A stretch of 9,498 bases of DNA from CAYPIE01 sp964410665 (lineage in GTDB: Bacteria > Planctomycetota > Planctomycetia > Gemmatales > Gemmataceae). The notes under the pieces are model-generated. The model did no database searches and was not told the DNA's origin. It worked only from the letters and a program-made list of their open reading frames with translations. The stretch is from assembly GCA_964410665.1 (NCBI GenBank), contig CAYPIE010000156.1, positions 1 to 9,498 of the forward strand. The letters are read 5' to 3'. The translations under genes were made by a program, and so were the position numbers. Shown piece after piece: positions 6,480-9,498 of this stretch. Numbering within the stretch: the first letter of the stretch is position 1; every line of letters starts with the position of its first letter.

Positions 6480-7385
6480 TTACTCCATTTCCGGAGAAGG
6501 GTTGGAGTTGGTTGTTCGGTTTGCCAGTAACTCGCTCCAAGAGGCTGCTTGGTTGAGCTGGCAGAGGAGGGGATCGAGCAACTCGACGCGATCGAGCTGC
6601 TCGATCTGGGCTTGTTGCTTCGCGGAGGGGGGATGCCCAAAATGGTGTTTACCTTGAACAAGTAGGGCGTGACGGATTCCTTCCACCAAGCCTACTTCTC
6701 GCCCTTCTTCTCGCCCCTTTTGGAGTCCCTTGGTGAGGATTTGCTGGTAGGTGGTCGATTCTTCCATGGTCGGGATCCCCTTGAGTAGCTCTTCGACCCA
6801 CGCGGCTTCGTAGCGGAGGCCGAGGAGAATGCGGATGATGGTCCAGAGCTCGCCGACGATCGTACGATCGGGCTGCGCGCGAAGCCGCGACTCGATCTGC
6901 TGGATCACGCCCGGTAAGGCATTTCTGTCGACCGCGGCGATCGGAGCGAGCGGGAGTACGCCGAGGCCGCGGTTGAGCAGGTCTTCGACGGGCATTACCC
7001 AGACACGGATGACCTGGTAGCGAAACCGGACGTGCGGTTCCGTGGCCTCGGGAAGTTGCTCGGAATAGTCGCCATCCAGACGTTCATCGTTCGCTTCTGG
7101 ACGTAACAGCAAGACCACCGATTGCACCGGCAAGCGGTGCCGGCTGGCTAACAAAGCATTATAGCGATAGACGCGCTGCGGAAGGTCGGCATCCCGCGAA
7201 GTCTGAAACTCAAAATGCAGGATGCGGTCATCGGTTCTGAGCACTTTGTCGGAAGCAGCGGTGACCGTGGACACATCCCCCTCGACCACATGAATCCGCA
7301 TTGCGGGTACGCCCACCAGCATGGCTCAGTCTGCGGGACTGGCCATGAACAGGGCCTTGATGGTTGCGTCGAACGGTTTGCTCAT
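6480..7385 (-). pseudogene. Rpn-type PD-(D/E)XK nuclease, interrupted by an in-frame TGA
   Basis: Member of the Rpn / putative-transposase PD-(D/E)XK family, whose characterised members are DNA endonucleases that promote recombination or act in phage defence. Translation should start at the ATG at 7385, preceded by AGGGAG four bases upstream, and read MSKPFDATIKALFMASPAD. The next codon is TGA (7328-7326), where relatives have Trp. Reading continues in the same frame with AMLVGVPAMR to the TAA at 6480-6482. The composite is 301 codons, normal for the family. Numbered from 7385, the nuclease core has D37 (EGDVSTVTA) and the E-x-Q pair E59/Q61 in ILHFEFQTSRD. The C-terminal half holds the GLQKGREEGREVGL charged stretch and the SWSELL ending typical of the group. 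A 280-residue product could start at the ATG at 7322, three bases after the stop. Everything but the TGA looks undamaged, so the lesion is recent, a sequencing error, or tolerated by reinitiation. Confidence 0.85.
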
Positions 7386-7470
7386 CGGACTCCCTTCGCT
7401 ACAGGCGAGGGGTGGCCTCCCGGAGGGCTCCTGGTCGGCTCCGCTCGATTCGTTCTGCGCTGTTGTCAAT

Positions 7471-7491
7471 GGTGTTGTGCTGGTGTTGTGC
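7471..7491. repeat. 10-base direct repeat upstream of the Rpn gene
   Basis: GGTGTTGTGC occurs at 7471-7480 and again at 7482-7491, one base apart, a centre spacing of 11 bases or about one helical turn. On the minus strand it reads GCACAACACC twice and lies about 90-105 bases upstream of the Rpn start, next to TTGACA (7469-7464), a perfect -35 hexamer that lacks a clear -10 partner. It could be an operator-type repeat, or chance in this G/T-rich stretch. The 119-base gap between the transposase stop and the Rpn start holds nothing else I can name. Confidence 0.4.
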
Positions 7492-7504
7492 GAAGGTCTT
7501 CTCC

Positions 7505-8050
7505 TTAGTCGTCCCGTCCCACGGCATCGAGCGCGACCCATTCGACCATCAAGGGCTCGTGTATTTCGCGGATGAATTGGATAGCCGCGCGTGCCTGGGC
7601 TGGGGTAAGTAATTTGCGGCGGGTGCCGCCGATACTCCACCAAGTTTTGCCGATCGGTTTGCCGAACTGGCGGGTGAGTTGCCGCGAGGTGTAGCTCTTG
7701 AGCTCCTGCTGGATAAGCCGGGGGTCGAGTTCTTCGAAGACGCGGACGACCACATGCACGTGGTGTGGCAGGACGGCAAGCCCCAACAAATGCCAGTTGC
7801 GGAAGTGGGTGATTTGGTGCAGCTGAGCCAGCGTGACGGCCGCCTGTAATAGTCCCAGTTCGAGGGACTCGCTTTGCCGGACGGTTTGGCTGTGTGCCTC
7901 GAGCCCGGGCAGGTGGGCCGAGGGGTGACTCGGAAGGTGGTAAGTGGGTGGTGAGCCGGCATCTTCGCGTGGGTCGCCCGGGAAGATGTGTAGGTCTTTT
8001 CGTAGACGCGTGCCATAGGTGGCCCAGGTGATCATCCAGGTGGGGTCCAT
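7505..8050 (-). CDS. IS200/REP-type HUH (Y1) transposase, catalytic Tyr apparently lost
   Basis: 181-residue member of the Y1 transposase family, which cut and rejoin single-stranded DNA at hairpins using a HUH metal site and a tyrosine nucleophile. The N-terminal WMITWATYGTRL (5-16) is the standard opening. The HUH motif is H97-V98-H99 in LAVLPHHVHVVV. QQELKSYTSRQL (114-125) follows, and WWSIGGTRRKLL (137-148) is the usual basic/aromatic segment. In IS200-type enzymes the Tyr lies about 60 residues after HUH. Here that position is F159 in AIQFIREIHEPL, encoded by TTC (7576-7574). Y120 is a less likely substitute. A promoter lies 49 bases upstream. No IS-type ends or orfB/tnpB partner are seen, which fits a domesticated REP-associated (RAYT-like) protein rather than an active insertion sequence. 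Confidence 0.8.
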   Translation of the reverse strand: MDPTWMITWATYGTRLRKDLHIFPGDPREDAGSPPTYHLPSHPSAHLPGLEAHSQTVRQSESLELGLLQAAVTLAQLHQITHFRNWHLLGLAVLPHHVHVVVRVFEELDPRLIQQELKSYTSRQLTRQFGKPIGKTWWSIGGTRRKLLTPAQARAAIQFIREIHEPLMVEWVALDAVGRDD

Positions 8051-8098
8051 GACAGTCTCTCAGGGTGAAGTTTGATGAAGAAATTGTCAGCGTTGGAA

Positions 8099-8127
8099 AT
8101 TATGGCAATCAGAAATAGTGTCGGCAA
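8099..8127 (-). promoter_or_regulatory. sigma70-like promoter for the transposase gene
   Basis: On the minus strand, TTGCCG (8127-8122) is separated by exactly 17 bases from CATAAT (8104-8099). These match four and five of six consensus bases. The region is an AT-rich island (about 8070-8180) in otherwise GC-rich DNA. Transcription would begin near 8092, giving a leader of about 42 bases before the ATG at 8050. Confidence 0.5.
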
Positions 8128-8182
8128 TAGCAAAATGAAAAAATTTACAGATATGTGACGTCTGTTTGTGAAAATGATCGGA

Positions 8183-8212
8183 GCATCCGCTCAAGGTTCC
8201 GAGCGGGGATGC
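8183..8212. repeat. REP-like imperfect palindrome
   Basis: GCATCCGCTC (8183-8192) pairs with GAGCGGGGATGC (8201-8212) around an 8-base loop, with a 2-base bulge (GG, 8205-8206): a 10-bp stem. GGAG (8180-8183) stands at its left foot and GTAG (8213-8216) directly follows it, both tetranucleotides that mark REP hairpins. It lies 133 bases upstream of the HUH transposase gene and 67 bases beyond the stop of the glycosyltransferase gene. It may be a substrate-type REP element or simply the terminator of the glycosyltransferase gene. Only one copy is in the window. The remainder of 8051-8278 holds no gene. Confidence 0.45.
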
Positions 8213-8278
8213 GTAGGAAGTTTGTAGAGATGTGGTGGCTGGCGCCAGAGGTTGCTTCATCGACGGGCCGGCGTGCCA

Positions 8279-9274
8279 TTAGTGGCCGCGGACGAGGTAT
8301 GCCAGGTGGGAGGCCAGGTTGCGATAGGTGCTGTACTCACCGAGCACGGCCAGCGGGGTGAAGTGGTCGCGTTTTTCGTGGCGGCGATTGAGTAACTTGG
8401 CTCCCCAGTTGACCAAAGTGTTGAAGGTCGACTGGGGCGAAAAGTAGTCTTCCCAAGCCTGGCGAGCCCGCTGGCTCATTTGTCCAAAGCGATGGGCATA
8501 GGACTCGACGATTTTGGGGACCCGGTCGATGTCTTTTTCGGGTACCCGCAGTGAAAAAGTGTCCCAGTCGGGCCCACAAGGCAGCAACAGGTGATCGGAA
8601 ATGATCACCGGCACACATCCGGCTTCCAAAGACTCGTACAGGCGAATGGTGGAAGGGCCGCGGCCGCGCGGGCACAGCGCGAACCGCGTCCGCTGCATGA
8701 TCTGACGATAGTCGGTATAGCACTGGACTTGCTGCTCAGCAGCTTGCTGCCACCAATGCCGATATCCGTTATTGGGAGAGGTATCCCGGAGCAGGGAGTG
8801 CGGATGCCTGAGTTTCAGGACACGTTTACGCATGGAATGGGTGTTTGAAGATCCGACAAAGGAAAACAGGAGATCGCGCTGGGCCTCGGGGATGTCTTGG
8901 TCGAAGCGATGTTTATGGATATGGGTAGAAACATAATGCCCACCGGTAATCCATTCGCTTGGCTGCCAGCGGCTGCTCACACTAGCATAGATGCCTGGGA
9001 TGATCGGGAAGATGTAATCATCGGGGCAAAACCCGACGATTTTGTCGGCGTACGCCTGAAACAGCGGGTGGCGACGCAACTGCTGAAAGAACGCCCCGCA
9101 CGCCCCGGACTGTACAGGAGCGATGATCAGCTCGGCGTCGTGGCAGTCATCACCGAGTTGATGGCGCTGGAAGCGATCGCGCTGGGCCAGCGCGACAATT
9201 TCGACGAAGCAGGCCCGGGCATACTCACTGACTTGTGGATAAATACGTTTCGGGTCAAGGACATAGACTTTCAT
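8279..9274 (-). CDS. exostosin-family (GT47-like) glycosyltransferase
   Basis: 331 residues, an intact soluble protein without signal peptide or membrane segment. It is likely to transfer a sugar from a nucleotide donor in polysaccharide or surface glycan synthesis. The N-terminal half begins MKVYVLD and contains ADKIVGFCPDD (76-86). The diagnostic exostosin part follows: LLFSFVGSSNTHSMRKRVL (135-153), YRQIMQRTRFALCPRG (189-204), GPSTIRLYESLEAGCVPVI (206-224) and ISDHLLLPCG (225-234). This order is the bacterial exostosin arrangement, with the acidic E214/E217 region probably contacting the donor. The ATG at 9274 has GAGG six bases upstream. The acceptor and sugar cannot be deduced, and no other glycan genes are in the window, so its cluster may lie to the right. 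The downstream transposase gene has its own promoter, so the two are probably separate units. Confidence 0.85.
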   Translation of the reverse strand: MKVYVLDPKRIYPQVSEYARACFVEIVALAQRDRFQRHQLGDDCHDAELIIAPVQSGACGAFFQQLRRHPLFQAYADKIVGFCPDDYIFPIIPGIYASVSSRWQPSEWITGGHYVSTHIHKHRFDQDIPEAQRDLLFSFVGSSNTHSMRKRVLKLRHPHSLLRDTSPNNGYRHWWQQAAEQQVQCYTDYRQIMQRTRFALCPRGRGPSTIRLYESLEAGCVPVIISDHLLLPCGPDWDTFSLRVPEKDIDRVPKIVESYAHRFGQMSQRARQAWEDYFSPQSTFNTLVNWGAKLLNRRHEKRDHFTPLAVLGEYSTYRNLASHLAYLVRGH

Positions 9275-9498
9275 GGCAGACCTCGAGGGGTATGTCTGGC
9301 ATCAAGCCTGATCCAAGGGAAGTCCGTGAGTCATTGTGGCAAAACGGTATGTATAGAGATCGCTTACCTTCAATATTTCTATGGAACGACGCCATCCGGC
9401 CAATCGGCAAATACACCATTTGCCGCGGACTATTGCTAGTTTAGAGCAAACGGTTACCTTATGAAGGTTGCTAGGATGAAAGCAAGCCACGGAGGGAA
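9275..9498. other. gene-free right end of the window
   Basis: Upstream region of the glycosyltransferase gene. Short open frames exist on both strands but lack family resemblance and ribosome sites. A plus-strand ATG at 9461 (MKVARMKASHGG, running off the end) has no Shine-Dalgarno and cannot be judged. A TATACA hexamer on the minus strand at about 9355 is a possible -10, without a matching -35. Confidence 0.4.
9405..9425. promoter_or_regulatory. perfect 8-base inverted repeat upstream of the glycosyltransferase
   Basis: CGGCAAAT (9405-9412) and ATTTGCCG (9418-9425) form a perfect inverted repeat around ACACC. An outer CAAT (9401-9404) and ATTG pair is also present. It lies 131-151 bases upstream of the glycosyltransferase start. 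No T tract follows on either strand, so an operator or an RNA hairpin is more likely than an intrinsic terminator. Confidence 0.45.

Noticed and set aside
7326..7328. UGA read as Trp through a variant genetic code
   Set aside because: Several intact genes in the window end in TGA, and Trp is encoded by TGG throughout.
7326..7643. 105-codon minus-strand frame as a separate gene
   Set aside because: Only its last 19 codons from the ATG at 7385 are meaningful. They are the N-terminus of the interrupted Rpn gene, and the rest overlaps the transposase in another frame.
9456..9468. ACCTT-ATG-AAGGT small inverted repeat
   Set aside because: The arms are only 5 bases; this is expected by chance.
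9302..9490. 62-codon minus-strand frame at the right edge
   Set aside because: No ribosome site, no family resemblance, and biased toward random composition; probably noncoding upstream DNA.

Overview
The window looks like chromosomal DNA of a GC-rich bacterium, most likely a planctomycete. This lineage call is an inference from protein families I recognise by memory: a DUF1569/DinB-like protein, a DUF6915-like protein, an IS200/REP-type transposase with the 'TWATYGT' N-terminus, and an Rpn-type PD-(D/E)XK protein. No rRNA, tRNA or CRISPR array was seen.

Left part (1-4822, minus strand, read right to left). Five genes run in one direction: a DinB-like DUF1569 protein, an EamA/DMT-type membrane transporter (4-base overlap with the previous gene), then argB, argD and argF. 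The last three catalyse steps 2, 4 and 6 of arginine synthesis (N-acetylglutamate kinase, acetylornithine aminotransferase, ornithine carbamoyltransferase). ArgB carries the N-terminal helix typical of arginine-inhibited kinases. The other arginine genes (argC, argJ, argG, argH) are not in the window. A GC hairpin with a nearby T6 tract lies between argB and argD. The region beyond argF holds an unusual tandem-repeat block built on a CGCAA head, with two different periods (25 and 19 bases).

Middle part (4959-6363, plus strand). A divergent group starts with two overlapping genes of unknown function that appear to be diverged paralogues of each other, followed by a small DUF6915-like gene. It ends in a strong hairpin that begins inside the last stop codon.

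Right part (6480-9274, minus strand). This accessory-looking region holds an exostosin-type (GT47-like) glycosyltransferase, a HUH (Y1) transposase preceded by a good sigma70-like promoter and a REP-like hairpin, and an Rpn-type nuclease gene. Both mobile-type genes carry apparent lesions. The Rpn frame has an in-frame TGA exactly where the family normally has Trp in its 'PADW' motif. The transposase has Phe at the spacing where the Tyr nucleophile is expected. The last 224 bases hold no convincing gene but contain a perfect 8-base inverted repeat upstream of the glycosyltransferase.

I found no clear new defence or metabolic system. The best candidates for something undescribed are the paralogous gene pair at 4959-5926, the interrupted Rpn gene with possible reinitiation, and the CGCAA repeat block.
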